A DNA stretch of 64,000 nt from Labrys sp. WJW (GTDB lineage Bacteria > Pseudomonadota > Alphaproteobacteria > Rhizobiales > Labraceae), in assembly GCF_001676615.1 (NCBI RefSeq), contig NZ_LYXZ01000014.1, positions 62,001-126,000 of the forward strand, given 5' to 3'. Below, piece by piece: positions 40,524 to 47,984 of this stretch; position 1 is the stretch's first letter; each line of letters opens with the position of its first letter. A program made the position numbers and the translations under genes. The notes below the pieces were generated by a model that saw only the letters and a program-made list of their open reading frames with translations, made no database searches and was not told the origin of the DNA.

Positions 40524-40927
40524 GCGGATGCCTCCGCAGTGATCGCGGCAACCGCTGTAGCCTCGGATTTGATGATATCCGCCACTTTCTGGCGCATATC
40601 GGCGGGAATGCTGTACCCCTTACCCCAAATGGTATTGATCTCAACACCGAATGGGGTCAACTTCCGCCGCACCTTGCAAATCAGCACGTCGATGATTTTG
40701 ACGTGTGGGATTTCGTCGGCGGAGAACACATGCGAATAGGCCGCTGTCAGCAGCTGTTCTTTTGTAGCCTGCTCGCGGCTCAACAAGGCCTTGAACAAGC
40801 GTTCTTCAAGTGCGGTCAGACGGAAGCGGGCGGGCAACCAGCCGGGCGGAACAAGGGCGGATTTCAGATAGTCCACCTCTGCCTTCAGCCTGTCGTTCTC
40901 TTCCCGCAGTCGGGCGAGTTCCTGCAT
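40520..40927 (-). CDS. CtrA-like winged-helix protein without receiver domain
   Basis: 135 aa. An N-terminal coiled coil (ELARLREENDRLKAEVDYLKSAL) replaces the response-regulator receiver. The rest is an OmpR-type DNA-binding domain: LTALEERLFKALLSREQATKEQLLTAAYS, then HVKIIDVLICKVRRKLTPFGVEINTIWGKGYSI, very close to the CtrA phrases KIIDVFICKLRKKL and VWGRGY. CtrA controls the alphaproteobacterial cell cycle. A phage version without phosphorylation control could bind CtrA-type sites or act on phage genes. Helix pairing suggests dimerisation by the coiled coil. Confidence 0.75.
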   Translation of the reverse strand: MQELARLREENDRLKAEVDYLKSALVPPGWLPARFRLTALEERLFKALLSREQATKEQLLTAAYSHVFSADEIPHVKIIDVLICKVRRKLTPFGVEINTIWGKGYSIPADMRQKVADIIKSEATAVAAITAEASA

Positions 40928-40931
40928 GACA

Positions 40932-41471
40932 TCACACCTTCGGTTTGAAGGCGGAACGGCTGGGGGAAGGATCGCCCATAAGGTCGGCGGTAACGTCCGC
41001 TCGCCGCGTTACGGGCGGCGCCGGAGTGCGCGGAGCCGGCTTGGGCACGGGCCAGAAGCCCACGGGTACGTCAATAAGTATGGCCCGCTGCAACAGATTC
41101 GCGTCGGGCTCGACGGCGATGCGGTCGCCAATGAAGGCGATGCCATCGGGCAGAGGGAAGCGCAGCAGAACAACTTTATCGCCGCCCACCACCCTCTTGC
41201 CGCGCGGGGCGTCGATTGTTTCGAACCTGCCGAGGTTATCGGCTTTGATGCGAATAGTTCTTGTGCCCTTGTTGTAGGCGATTGCGAAACGAGGGCCGTG
41301 CATCAGGATGTGCGCGACGTCAGGCGGCGCCGTATTCAACCGGAATGTCAGGCTGACGCGCCGCGCGCCGCTCTTGCCCATCGCAATTGTCGCCATGGTG
41401 CAGGGGTGTTTGGTCGGCTTGCCGCTCTCGGGCAGAATTTCTTGAAAGCCGTCGTCATTCTGGCTGGCCAT
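40932..41471 (-). CDS. Phage hypothetical protein
   Basis: 179 aa, MASQNDDGFQEILPESGKPTKH, with a beta-rich central part (RVSLTFRLNTAPPDVAHILMHGPRFAIAYN) and a Pro-rich basic C-terminal tail (PKPAPRTPAPPVTRRADVTADLM). No domain recognised. It starts directly after the stop of the upstream gene (TAAATG). Second gene of the operon. Confidence 0.45.
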   Translation of the reverse strand: MASQNDDGFQEILPESGKPTKHPCTMATIAMGKSGARRVSLTFRLNTAPPDVAHILMHGPRFAIAYNKGTRTIRIKADNLGRFETIDAPRGKRVVGGDKVVLLRFPLPDGIAFIGDRIAVEPDANLLQRAILIDVPVGFWPVPKPAPRTPAPPVTRRADVTADLMGDPSPSRSAFKPKV

Positions 41472-41714
41472 TTAGAACAAATCTCCCGTCGTCGCCGCCT
41501 CGACGGGCGGCGCTTGTTTCGCGCGGTTTGCCAGGGCCTGGTCACGACGGGGCCAGTGCTCAAAGCACCACCAAACCCCGGCCTTTCCCTTCAGCAGGGC
41601 GACGCCTTCGCCATACGTTCCGTCTGCCTCGCAGCCCTCTGCGCAGCAGGGGTGGAGAAACACCGGGTGGGTGTTTCCCGGCACCATGGCGAGGCGTGGA
41701 AGTTTGGCGTTCAT
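41472..41714 (-). CDS. Small Cys/Trp phage protein, first gene of leftward operon
   Basis: 80 aa from MNAKLPRLAMVPGNTHPVFLHPCCAEGC at 41714; a longer in-frame start would run through the operator. CCAEGC and WWCFEHWP with four Cys suggest a zinc site. It heads the 10-kb leftward operon, so it is expressed early. The operator lies 23-37 bp upstream. Confidence 0.5.
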   Translation of the reverse strand: MNAKLPRLAMVPGNTHPVFLHPCCAEGCEADGTYGEGVALLKGKAGVWWCFEHWPRRDQALANRAKQAPPVEAATTGDLF

Positions 41715-41736
41715 CGTTTGCGACTCTGTCAATGAA

Positions 41737-41751
41737 TTTGCATTATGCAAA
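41737..41751 (-). promoter_or_regulatory. TTTGCA-family operator B4 for the leftward early operon
   Basis: Perfect palindrome TTTGCATTATGCAAA, positioned 23 bp upstream of the first gene of the 31.8-41.7 kb operon. Similar to sites upstream of the clamp operon and the YqaJ gene, suggesting one repressor controls all early operons. Confidence 0.7.
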
Positions 41752-41800
41752 CACTGAGCGCGCAGGCAAGCGGTTTGTCGCCGGCAGCGTTAACGACGTC

Positions 41801-42070
41801 CTACTTTTCCGCCATTACGTCTTTTGGTTTACCAAGTAGGTCATCATAAGAAAATGGGATGCCCAACCTATCCGCCAGATCGAATACTTTGGCATGATGC
41901 TTCATTGGAATTGTGCCTACTAAACCGTCAGCACGTCTTTCGGGGTTATTCCAGCATGAAACAGTAGATGGCGATACGCCTATGCCTTGGGCAAATGCTC
42001 GATAGTTCCCGTTAGTCAACTTTTTGACCACCATTTCCAATGGTTTTTTTTCTGCGGTGGATAAACTCAT
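41801..42070 (-). CDS. Cro-like HTH regulator
   Basis: 89 aa from MSLSTAEKKPLEMVVKKLTN at 42070, just clear of the intergenic repeats. HTH region YRAFAQGIGVSPSTVSCWNN. Divergent from the S24-like repressor gene across 88 bp holding repeated TTTGCG sequences. Such pairs form lysis-lysogeny switches: this one is placed like Cro. The C-terminus KDVMAEK is short. Its stop is 50 bp from operator B4 on the left. Confidence 0.65.
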   Translation of the reverse strand: MSLSTAEKKPLEMVVKKLTNGNYRAFAQGIGVSPSTVSCWNNPERRADGLVGTIPMKHHAKVFDLADRLGIPFSYDDLLGKPKDVMAEK

Positions 42071-42158
42071 TGATCCGTTCCGTGTATAAGAGTTTGCGCG
42101 TGCATTTGCGGGCCTTTGCGGGCTATTGACAAAAAACGCAAACAGAGGGGTGTGAGAA
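42071..42158. promoter_or_regulatory. Divergent switch region with repeated TTTGCG elements
   Basis: Between two HTH genes: TTTGCG occurs at 42093, 42105 and 42115, and CGCAAA at 42137. A TATTGACAAAAAA sequence lies near the middle and could be a -35 for the rightward gene. These half-sites resemble the other TTTGCA operators, so the region is likely the operator of the lysogeny switch. Confidence 0.6.
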
Positions 42159-42761
42159 ATGAACCGAGTCGATAAAAGGTGGTTTCTGGATAGAATCGCC
42201 GACGTCGGCACGTCTCAGCGCAGAATCGGCGCTGCAATAGGCGTCGACCCCTCCACTATGTCGCTTCTGTTGGCGGGCAAACGTCGAATGACGGTGGAGG
42301 TAGCCCGAAACCTTGCTTTGCACCTGCAAACGAGCGTGGACGAGGTAATAGCCAGGGCAGGCATTCCGATTGAACCCGACAATGCCGAACGGTTGCCCAT
42401 AATCGGCTATGTTGGCGGGGACGGTACCATAAGCTTGGACGCTGAGCCGAAGGGCAAAGTCCCGCCGCCACCCGCCATTGTCGGCGATGTATCCGCGCTC
42501 GTGATGCGGACGGCGCAAACCGAACTCGACTTCATGAACGGCTGGACCGCGTATATCGGGCCGGAAGAGCGCCGCGATTTCGACCGCCACATTGACCGGT
42601 TCGTGATTGCGAAAATGCCGAATGAGGCCCCTGTGCTGCGCGTTATTCGGCGCGGCGCTTCCCCCGACGTCTACACCCTCACTGGCAGCGGGACGTCGGA
42701 GCCAATGCACGACGTGCGCCTTGAATGGATCCGGCGCGTGCTTCTCTTCCGCCCGCTCTGA
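42159..42761 (+). CDS. S24-fold phage repressor-like protein lacking the catalytic serine motif
   Basis: 200 aa. N-terminal XRE HTH: FLDRIADVGTSQRRIGAAIGVDPSTMSLLLAGKRRM. A C-terminal S24/LexA-like domain follows (VLRVIRRGASPDVYTLTGSG...HDVRLEWIRRVLLF), but the usual G-D-S-M-x-P nucleophile motif is replaced by TAQTELDFMNGWTAYIGPEERR. It should bind operators and dimerise but not self-cleave by the LexA mechanism, so SOS induction may use another route, perhaps an anti-repressor. Probably the prophage repressor. Confidence 0.7.
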   Translation: MNRVDKRWFLDRIADVGTSQRRIGAAIGVDPSTMSLLLAGKRRMTVEVARNLALHLQTSVDEVIARAGIPIEPDNAERLPIIGYVGGDGTISLDAEPKGKVPPPPAIVGDVSALVMRTAQTELDFMNGWTAYIGPEERRDFDRHIDRFVIAKMPNEAPVLRVIRRGASPDVYTLTGSGTSEPMHDVRLEWIRRVLLFRPL

Positions 42762-42862
42762 TCCGCATTTCACGTCAACAACTCGCATCGAGCCGCGCCC
42801 ATTAGCGTTAACACGCTATCGTCACATTTGGCACGCAAGTGCCCTTGACGACTCCCAAAACA

Positions 42863-42905
42863 TATTTGCAATATACAAATACTGACTCGCTGACGCAAAT
42901 TTGCG
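42863..42905 (+). promoter_or_regulatory. TTTGCA-family operators before the YqaJ exonuclease
   Basis: TATTTGCAATATACAAATA (42863-42881, near-palindrome) and CGCAAATTTGCG (42894-42905, perfect palindrome) lie 36-78 bp upstream of the start at 42941. TTGACG at 42845-42850 could be the -35. The pair suggests tight control of the recombination arm. Confidence 0.65.
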
Positions 42906-42940
42906 GTCGGTCGGTGGCGAGTCATTTTGGGGGGTCATTT

Positions 42941-43924
42941 ATGCCTACGGCAGGACGGTTGCGGTATCCTTATACTAAATCAATTTGGATTACCGCCAAG
43001 ACGGAAGAAGATTGGCACAAGCTGCGCGGTGACGACATCACGGCAACTGACGCTGCGGCACTCTTTGGAGTGTCGCCATATTCGACGCCTTTCGAATTAT
43101 ATCATCGCAAGGCGGGGACACTCGAAGTCAGCTTCGAGACCACGGAAAGAATGCTTTGGGGGCAGCGTTTGCAAAACGCAATTGCCGAGGGCATTTGCGC
43201 GGATCGCGGGTGGAAAATCATCAACCGCTCGCCGTGGTTGTATGTCCGCAGCCCGCACTTCGTCGGGATGGGGGCCAGCCCCGATTACATCATCCACAGC
43301 CCCGAGCGCGGGGTGGGCCTGCTGGAAATCAAGAACGTCGATTGGCGCATCGCCAAGGACGGTTGGTCGAAAGAAGAGGCCCCGGTCCACATCGAACTTC
43401 AAATTCAACACCAGCTTGAATGCTCGCAACTGTCATGGGGCGCTATCGGTGGCCTCATTGGCGGCAACGAAGCACAGGTGTTCGAACGCGAGCGTGACAC
43501 GGAAGTCGGTGCCGAGATCGGGAACCGCGTCATGGACATGTTGCGTCGCGTTCGCGACAACGACCCGCCCGGCCCGAACTATCTGGACGATTTCGACGTC
43601 ATCAAACGGATTTACCGCGATGCCATGCCGGGCAAGGTCATGGACCTGTCGGATCCGGCCCATTCGGTAATGGCGGCACACATCAAGGAATTGTGCGCTG
43701 CCGAGCGTGCGGCGGATGCCGCCATGAAGCTTGCCGAGGAAGACAAGAAGCGGGCGCAAGCCGAACTGATCGTCATCATGAACGACCACGAACGTGTGTC
43801 GGGCATGAAGGAGTTCCGGCTGTCTGCGGTCACGGTGCACACCCCCGAACAGACCGTCACGCGCCGGGCATCGTCCTATCGCCGTCTCACCATCACGCCG
43901 GTGAAAGAGAGCGCCAGCGCGTAA
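42941..43924 (+). CDS. YqaJ-type phage exonuclease (lambda exo/RecE family)
   Basis: 327 aa from MPTAGRLRYPYTKSIWITAK at 42941, after GGGGGG. Motifs: GDDITATDAAALFGVSPYSTPFELYHRKAG (typical YqaJ N-terminus), LWGQRLQNAIAEGI, MGASPDYIIHSPERGVGLLEIKNVDWRIAKDGW with the catalytic D...E-x-K, and the C-terminal helical tail. It digests one strand of dsDNA ends so a partner can anneal. The probable partner is next. Controlled by TTTGCA operators. Confidence 0.88.
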   Translation: MPTAGRLRYPYTKSIWITAKTEEDWHKLRGDDITATDAAALFGVSPYSTPFELYHRKAGTLEVSFETTERMLWGQRLQNAIAEGICADRGWKIINRSPWLYVRSPHFVGMGASPDYIIHSPERGVGLLEIKNVDWRIAKDGWSKEEAPVHIELQIQHQLECSQLSWGAIGGLIGGNEAQVFERERDTEVGAEIGNRVMDMLRRVRDNDPPGPNYLDDFDVIKRIYRDAMPGKVMDLSDPAHSVMAAHIKELCAAERAADAAMKLAEEDKKRAQAELIVIMNDHERVSGMKEFRLSAVTVHTPEQTVTRRASSYRRLTITPVKESASA

Positions 43925-43965
43925 GCGCGCTGGACACCTGCAGCACGTCCAACACGGAGCCTACA

Positions 43966-44934
43966 ATGTCTGAATCAACCGCACTCGCGGTCGCCGACTC
44001 GCGCCCGCACGCCTCTTCGCAACACGTGTCCGTCTGGCAGTCGCCGGCCTCCTTCGAAGCGGCCCAGCGGATGGCCAACGCCCTGGTGCATTCGTCGATG
44101 GCGCCGGTAAGCTATCGCGAAAACATGGGCGATGCCCTTATCGCCCTCGACATCGCCCAGCGCATCAACGCCAGCCCGCTTATGGTGATGCAGAACCTCA
44201 ATATCATTGAGGGGCGGCCGTCCTGGGCATCGCAGTTCATCATTGCTGCCCTCAACGCCTGCGGCAAGTTCTCGCCAATCCGCTTCCGCATCGTCGACGA
44301 AGGCGAGAAGACCGTTTCCTATGAGCGCTGGACCGGCCCGAAGGGGGATCGGAAGAAGGAAACGATTTCTGCCAAGGTACGCAACAAGACCTGCATCGCC
44401 ACGGCGGTCGAGAAGGCAACCGGCGAGGTCCTGGAAGGCCCCGAGGCTTCTATCGCCATGGCGGTGGCGGAAGGCTGGTATCACCGCAGCGGCTCCAAGT
44501 GGGTGACGATGCCAGATCTCATGCTGCGCTACCGCGCGGCTGCATTCTTCGGCCGGCTGTACGCGCCCGACCTGCTTATGGGCTTCCAGACTAACGACGA
44601 AGTGAGCGACTTGCAGGACGTCGAATATACGGTCGTGCAGGAAGCCCCAGCCCGGCAGCAGGCACAAACACAGGCCGCACCCGTCGAGGTTTCCAGCGGC
44701 CGGCAGCGCCGCCCGCGCGGCGTGCAGGCGGCTATGGAGAAGGACGACGCTGGGCAGGCCGCCCAAGCCAAGCAGGCGGCTGCTACGGCCCCTGCACAGG
44801 CCCGCACGGCTGCCCCGACCGCCCCGAAGGAAGAGGAAGCCCCGCCGGTCGACCACTATGATGGCCCCGAGGATGGGGACAACGGCGACTTTGACGGCAA
44901 CTATGGCGACTCCGAAGACGGGGACACCATCTGA
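43966..44934 (+). CDS. Probable RecT-like single-strand annealing protein
   Basis: 322 aa from MSESTALAVADSRPHASSQ at 43966. The region FEAAQRMANALVHSSMAPVSYRENMGDALIALDIAQRINAS, MVMQNLNIIEGRPSWASQFIIAALNACGKF and MPDLMLRYRAAAFFGRLYAPDLLMGF resembles RecT-superfamily annealing proteins placed after YqaJ exonucleases. The C-terminus is Ala/Gln-rich and ends in a highly acidic stretch (PEDGDNGDFDGNYGDSEDGDTI), like an SSB-type interaction tail. RecT binding and annealing is inferred. Confidence 0.6.
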   Translation: MSESTALAVADSRPHASSQHVSVWQSPASFEAAQRMANALVHSSMAPVSYRENMGDALIALDIAQRINASPLMVMQNLNIIEGRPSWASQFIIAALNACGKFSPIRFRIVDEGEKTVSYERWTGPKGDRKKETISAKVRNKTCIATAVEKATGEVLEGPEASIAMAVAEGWYHRSGSKWVTMPDLMLRYRAAAFFGRLYAPDLLMGFQTNDEVSDLQDVEYTVVQEAPARQQAQTQAAPVEVSSGRQRRPRGVQAAMEKDDAGQAAQAKQAAATAPAQARTAAPTAPKEEEAPPVDHYDGPEDGDNGDFDGNYGDSEDGDTI

Positions 44935-45152
44935 TGGCAGCCGGCCCCGCTCCAACAGCGGCGCAGTTCCTGACGCCCGTCCAACTGTCCGAACGGTGGG
45001 GCGGGGCCGTCAGCGTGCGTACGCTTGAACGCTGGCGTTCCGAAAACAAAGGCCCGGCGTTCGTCAAACTCAACGGCACGGTGATCTATCGCATTGCCGT
45101 CATCGAGGCCTATGAGGCCGCAAACACGGGCGGTGGGGGGGCACGCAAATGA
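44934..45152 (+). CDS. Excisionase-like winged-HTH protein
   Basis: 72 aa, MAAGPAPTAAQFLTPVQLSERWGGAVSVRTLERWRSENKGPAFVKLNGTVIYRIAVIEAYE. This is the HTH_17/AlpA-excisionase layout (L-S-x-R-W-x5-R-T-L-x-R-W-R). Phage versions bend DNA for excision or regulate promoters; the nearby att site at 46.6 kb supports an excision role. It overlaps the previous stop by one base. Confidence 0.65.
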   Translation: MAAGPAPTAAQFLTPVQLSERWGGAVSVRTLERWRSENKGPAFVKLNGTVIYRIAVIEAYEAANTGGGGARK

Positions 45153-45289
45153 TTTGCGGCGCCACCGTGGAAGGCGTCTACGCCGTCGCCGTCGCCGCGT
45201 TCATGGCCGGCGGCGCCGTGTCTCTCGTCTTCTGCCTGATCTTCTCTCACAGGAATTCACCCGATGGCCGACAAGATTCGGACAGCTGA
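45149..45289 (+). CDS. 46-aa phage membrane peptide
   Basis: MICGATVEGVYAVAVAAFMA then GGAVSLVFCLIFSHRNSPDG; ATGA overlap with the previous stop. One hydrophobic helix with a basic/polar tail. It overlaps the nuclease start by 26 bp. Function unknown. Confidence 0.45.
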   Translation: MICGATVEGVYAVAVAAFMAGGAVSLVFCLIFSHRNSPDGRQDSDS

Positions 45290-46085
45290 CGTGCGGGCGG
45301 CATTGCGGCGCCGCTATCCCGCTCCCGAGTACGCCACGCTCTTCGAAGTCGGCGACGCTACCGGTGCCAGACATACCCGCTTTGCCGACGCCATGGTCAT
45401 GGGGCTATGGCCTAGCCGCGGGCTCGAACTGTGGGGCATGGAGATCAAGATCTCGCGCAAGGATTGGGCGAAGGAGCGCGCGCAGCCACAGAAGGCCGAA
45501 ACCATCGCGGCATACTGCGACCGGTGGTGGTTGGTGACCGCCCCGAACGTGGTGCGGGACGAGGCAGAGATTCCGCTTGCGTGGGGCTGGCTGGAATTCA
45601 ACGGCAGGGCCTTTGTCCGCCGCCGTGACGCCCAAAAAACGGAAACCGCGCCGATAGACCGGAAATTCCTGGCCGCCCTTCTGCGGCGCTCCGACGAGGC
45701 CACGGCGGCCATGGTAGAGGCGCGGGTCGCCGAGCGCACCAAAGACGTGCAGGAACGTGCTGCCAAGCAGCTGGAAGACAACGCCGCCGTCATTGAGACG
45801 GAGGTCCAGAACCGGACCCGTGCCTATCAAAAACTCAAGGAAGAGGTCGACGCGTTCGAAAAGGCGGCAGGTTTCAGGATCTCGCAAGGCTACGGCTGGG
45901 GCGGCAGTGGCGACGAAATGGGGCGCTTGGTCGGCGCTATCCGCACCCTCGGCATTGACAATGCATACGGAGGGCTGGCCACAACCGCGAAGCGGCTGGC
46001 TGATTTCGCCCATGGCATCAACAAACAGCTTGCCGCGCTGGGGCTTCCACCCCGAGCGGAGAAGGACGATTCCGCCAATGCTTAA
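45264..46085 (+). CDS. PD-(D/E)XK-like phage nuclease, MmcB-like
   Basis: 273 aa. DVRAALRRRYPAPEYATLFEVGDATGAR at the N-terminus and GLELWGMEIKISRKDWAKE hold the E-x-K catalytic motif; this is the pattern of MmcB-like/DUF nucleases of alphaproteobacterial DNA repair. A C-terminal helical domain with coiled-coil segments (QLEDNAAVIETEVQNRTRAYQ) follows. Probable role in phage DNA repair or degradation. Confidence 0.6.
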   Translation: MADKIRTADVRAALRRRYPAPEYATLFEVGDATGARHTRFADAMVMGLWPSRGLELWGMEIKISRKDWAKERAQPQKAETIAAYCDRWWLVTAPNVVRDEAEIPLAWGWLEFNGRAFVRRRDAQKTETAPIDRKFLAALLRRSDEATAAMVEARVAERTKDVQERAAKQLEDNAAVIETEVQNRTRAYQKLKEEVDAFEKAAGFRISQGYGWGGSGDEMGRLVGAIRTLGIDNAYGGLATTAKRLADFAHGINKQLAALGLPPRAEKDDSANA

Positions 46086-46488
46086 AGTCTACACCGCGTC
46101 CAAACTGGTGCACGGGCCGAAATGGCGTCTGACTGGCCGCGACGAGCCGGGCATCTATTTTCATGCCCGGTGGCTGAAACATAACGCCATCGGGACGCCA
46201 GACATTCCCGAGGAAGCCGAAGATTTCTGGCTGCAAGATGAGCAGGACGTCCGCCAGGCGGATGCCGTGCTTGTCTATGCGGAGAAAGGGGAGCACCTGC
46301 GCGGGGCGCTCGTCGAGGCGGGCATGGCCTTGGCCTACGGGGTTCCCGTCTTCGTCGTCGGCGAACACGAAGACTATGGGACGTGGCAGGAGCACCCCGG
46401 CGTTCGGAAGGTGCCGGACATCAAAACGGCCCTCAAGGTCATTGCGGGCCTTCAGCCCAGCTACCGACGAATGCAACGGCTTCGGTAA
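46078..46488 (+). CDS. Nucleoside 2-deoxyribosyltransferase-like protein
   Basis: 136 aa from MLKVYTASKLVHGPKWRL, overlapping the previous gene by 8 bp. Contains DAVLVYAEKGEHLRGALVEAGMALAYGVPVFVVGEHEDYG, the typical Rossmann-like motif EHLRGxxxExGxAxAxGxPV. Enzymes of this family cleave or exchange deoxyribose between bases. In phages they may supply unusual nucleotides or sense NAD-like signals; this is inference. Last gene before a terminator and the attachment region. Confidence 0.65.
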   Translation: MLKVYTASKLVHGPKWRLTGRDEPGIYFHARWLKHNAIGTPDIPEEAEDFWLQDEQDVRQADAVLVYAEKGEHLRGALVEAGMALAYGVPVFVVGEHEDYGTWQEHPGVRKVPDIKTALKVIAGLQPSYRRMQRLR

Positions 46489-46503
46489 GCCAGAATCACC
46501 AAG

Positions 46504-46528
46504 CGCCGCAGGAAACTGCGGCGTTTTT
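46504..46528 (+). terminator. Terminator of the rightward arm
   Basis: CGCCGCAG/CTGCGGCG (8 bp) with GAAA loop followed by five T. It lies 16 bp after the deoxyribosyltransferase-like stop. Confidence 0.9.
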
Positions 46529-46577
46529 CATTTCAGGGCTGATTTTGCGCTGATTTGCACCACGCTTCACCGGTATG

Positions 46578-46598
46578 TATTACCTAGATATTACCTAG
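46578..46598. repeat. Direct repeats TATTACCTAG near the attachment site
   Basis: Two copies TATTACCTAG at 46578-46587 and 46589-46598 lie at 11-bp spacing, one helical turn, 36 bp from the 3' end of tRNA-Glu. Tandem helical-phase repeats next to a tRNA junction are typical arm-type integrase binding sites. The att core itself must lie in the tRNA 3' end. Confidence 0.55.
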
Positions 46599-46633
46599 TT
46601 TTCCGGGGAAGGCACCTAAGTGCTTGATATTGC

Positions 46634-46709
46634 TGGCGCTCCCAAGGGGACTCGAACCCCTGTTTTCGCCGTGAGAGGGCGACGTCCTAGGCCACTAGAC
46701 GATGGGAGC
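46634..46709 (-). tRNA. tRNA-Glu (anticodon CTC), probable attB/attR
   Basis: Complete cloverleaf: acceptor GCTCCCA/TGGGAGC, anticodon stem CGCC/GGCG with loop CTCTCAC (CTC), T-arm GGGGTTCGAGTCCCC, discriminator G73 and encoded CCA. The 3' half points into the prophage side, the usual integrase target. Upstream of rluD on the chromosome. Both tRNA arms intact, so integration restored the gene. Confidence 0.93.
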
Positions 46710-46930
46710 AGCGGCAAGGAGTGCGCCTATAGCGGCAAATCAGGACGGCGGCAAGCGGCAATCTGCGCAATCTGCCTGTTTATGGTTTGAATTCTTCGCA
46801 TGGCAGGCATTCACGCCTGAAGCGTTCCGCAATTCGACAGAAACGGCCTGAATTGCAAAGGCGCGTCGAAACAAAGAGTTAGGGAATAATCACGTTTCCA
46901 CTCAGCCCCATTTTGCTCTAGTACCCGCCT

Positions 46931-47977
46931 ATGAATAGCATCGACAGCAACTCCGAAGAGACGTTTTTTGAGGCCACAGAAGCCGGCGAGCGCATCGACC
47001 GCTTCCTGGCGCGCCAATGCCAGGCGGCCGATAGCAGGCCCGATCTGCAGCCCTTGTCGCGCACGCGCATCAAGGCCCTGATCGAGGCCGGTCATGCCAG
47101 TATCGACGGCCGGGCGGTGCTCGATGCCGGCCAGATCCTCAAGCCGGGGCAGCGGGTGGCGCTTCGGGTCCCGGAACCCGAGCCTGCCGAACCGCAGGGC
47201 GAAGACATTCCCCTTGCCGTTGTGTATGAGGACGACGACCTCCTGGTCATCGACAAGCCGGTCGGCCTGGTGGTGCATCCGGCCGCTGGCCATGAAAGCG
47301 GCACGCTGGTGAATGCGCTCATCGCCCATTGCGGTGATTCGCTGTCAGGCGTGGGCGGTGTGAGACGGCCCGGCATCGTGCATCGCCTCGACAAGGACAC
47401 GTCGGGCCTGCTGGTGGTTGCCAAGAACGACAGGGCCCATCAGGGCCTGGCGGCCCAGTTTGCCGATCACGGCCGCACGGGACCGCTGGAGCGGGCCTAT
47501 CTCGCCTTCGTCTGGGGCGCCACGCGCCCGCACGGCACCATCGAGACCGGTATCGACCGCTCGACCCGCAATCGCGAGAAGATGGCCGTGGTGGCGCTCG
47601 GGCGCGGGCGGGAAGCCATTACCCATTATTCGCTGGTGGAAGCCCTGGGCAGTCAGGCCTCGGGCAACCATGGTGGCCAGCCGCTGGTCAGCCTGGTGGA
47701 ATGCCGGCTGGAGACCGGCAGGACACACCAGATCCGCGTCCATATGGCCCATCTCGGCCATCCGCTGCTCGGCGATGCGGTCTATGGCAGCGGCTTCAAG
47801 ACCAAGGCTGCCCTGCTGCCGGAGGTTCCACGCGCTGTGCTCGCCGGCCTTGGGCGGCAGGCGCTGCATGCCCGGCTGCTCGGTTTCGAGCATCCGGTCG
47901 ATGGCAGGCATCTCGTGTTCGAAAGCCCGTTGCCTGCCGATCTCGCCGCCTTGGCCGAGGCCCTGCGCAGCGGTTAA
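46931..47977 (+). CDS. rluD: Ribosomal large subunit pseudouridine synthase (RluD/RluA family)
   Basis: 348 aa. N-terminal S4-like RNA-binding part (RIDRFLARQ...RIKALIEAGHASIDGRAVLDAG), then catalytic motif RPGIVHRLDKDTSGLLVVAKN with the essential Asp and the GRTHQIRVHMAHLGHPLLGD motif. RluD makes pseudouridines in 23S rRNA helix 69. The gene pair rluD-rpoH is common in alphaproteobacteria. First host gene after the prophage junction. Confidence 0.9.
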   Translation: MNSIDSNSEETFFEATEAGERIDRFLARQCQAADSRPDLQPLSRTRIKALIEAGHASIDGRAVLDAGQILKPGQRVALRVPEPEPAEPQGEDIPLAVVYEDDDLLVIDKPVGLVVHPAAGHESGTLVNALIAHCGDSLSGVGGVRRPGIVHRLDKDTSGLLVVAKNDRAHQGLAAQFADHGRTGPLERAYLAFVWGATRPHGTIETGIDRSTRNREKMAVVALGRGREAITHYSLVEALGSQASGNHGGQPLVSLVECRLETGRTHQIRVHMAHLGHPLLGDAVYGSGFKTKAALLPEVPRAVLAGLGRQALHARLLGFEHPVDGRHLVFESPLPADLAALAEALRSG

Positions 47978-47984
47978 GAGCTAT

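Noticed and set aside
1..46500. Mu-like transposable phage
   Set aside because: No MuA/MuB-like transposase is present and the right end coincides with a tRNA 3' end, which fits integrase-mediated insertion instead.
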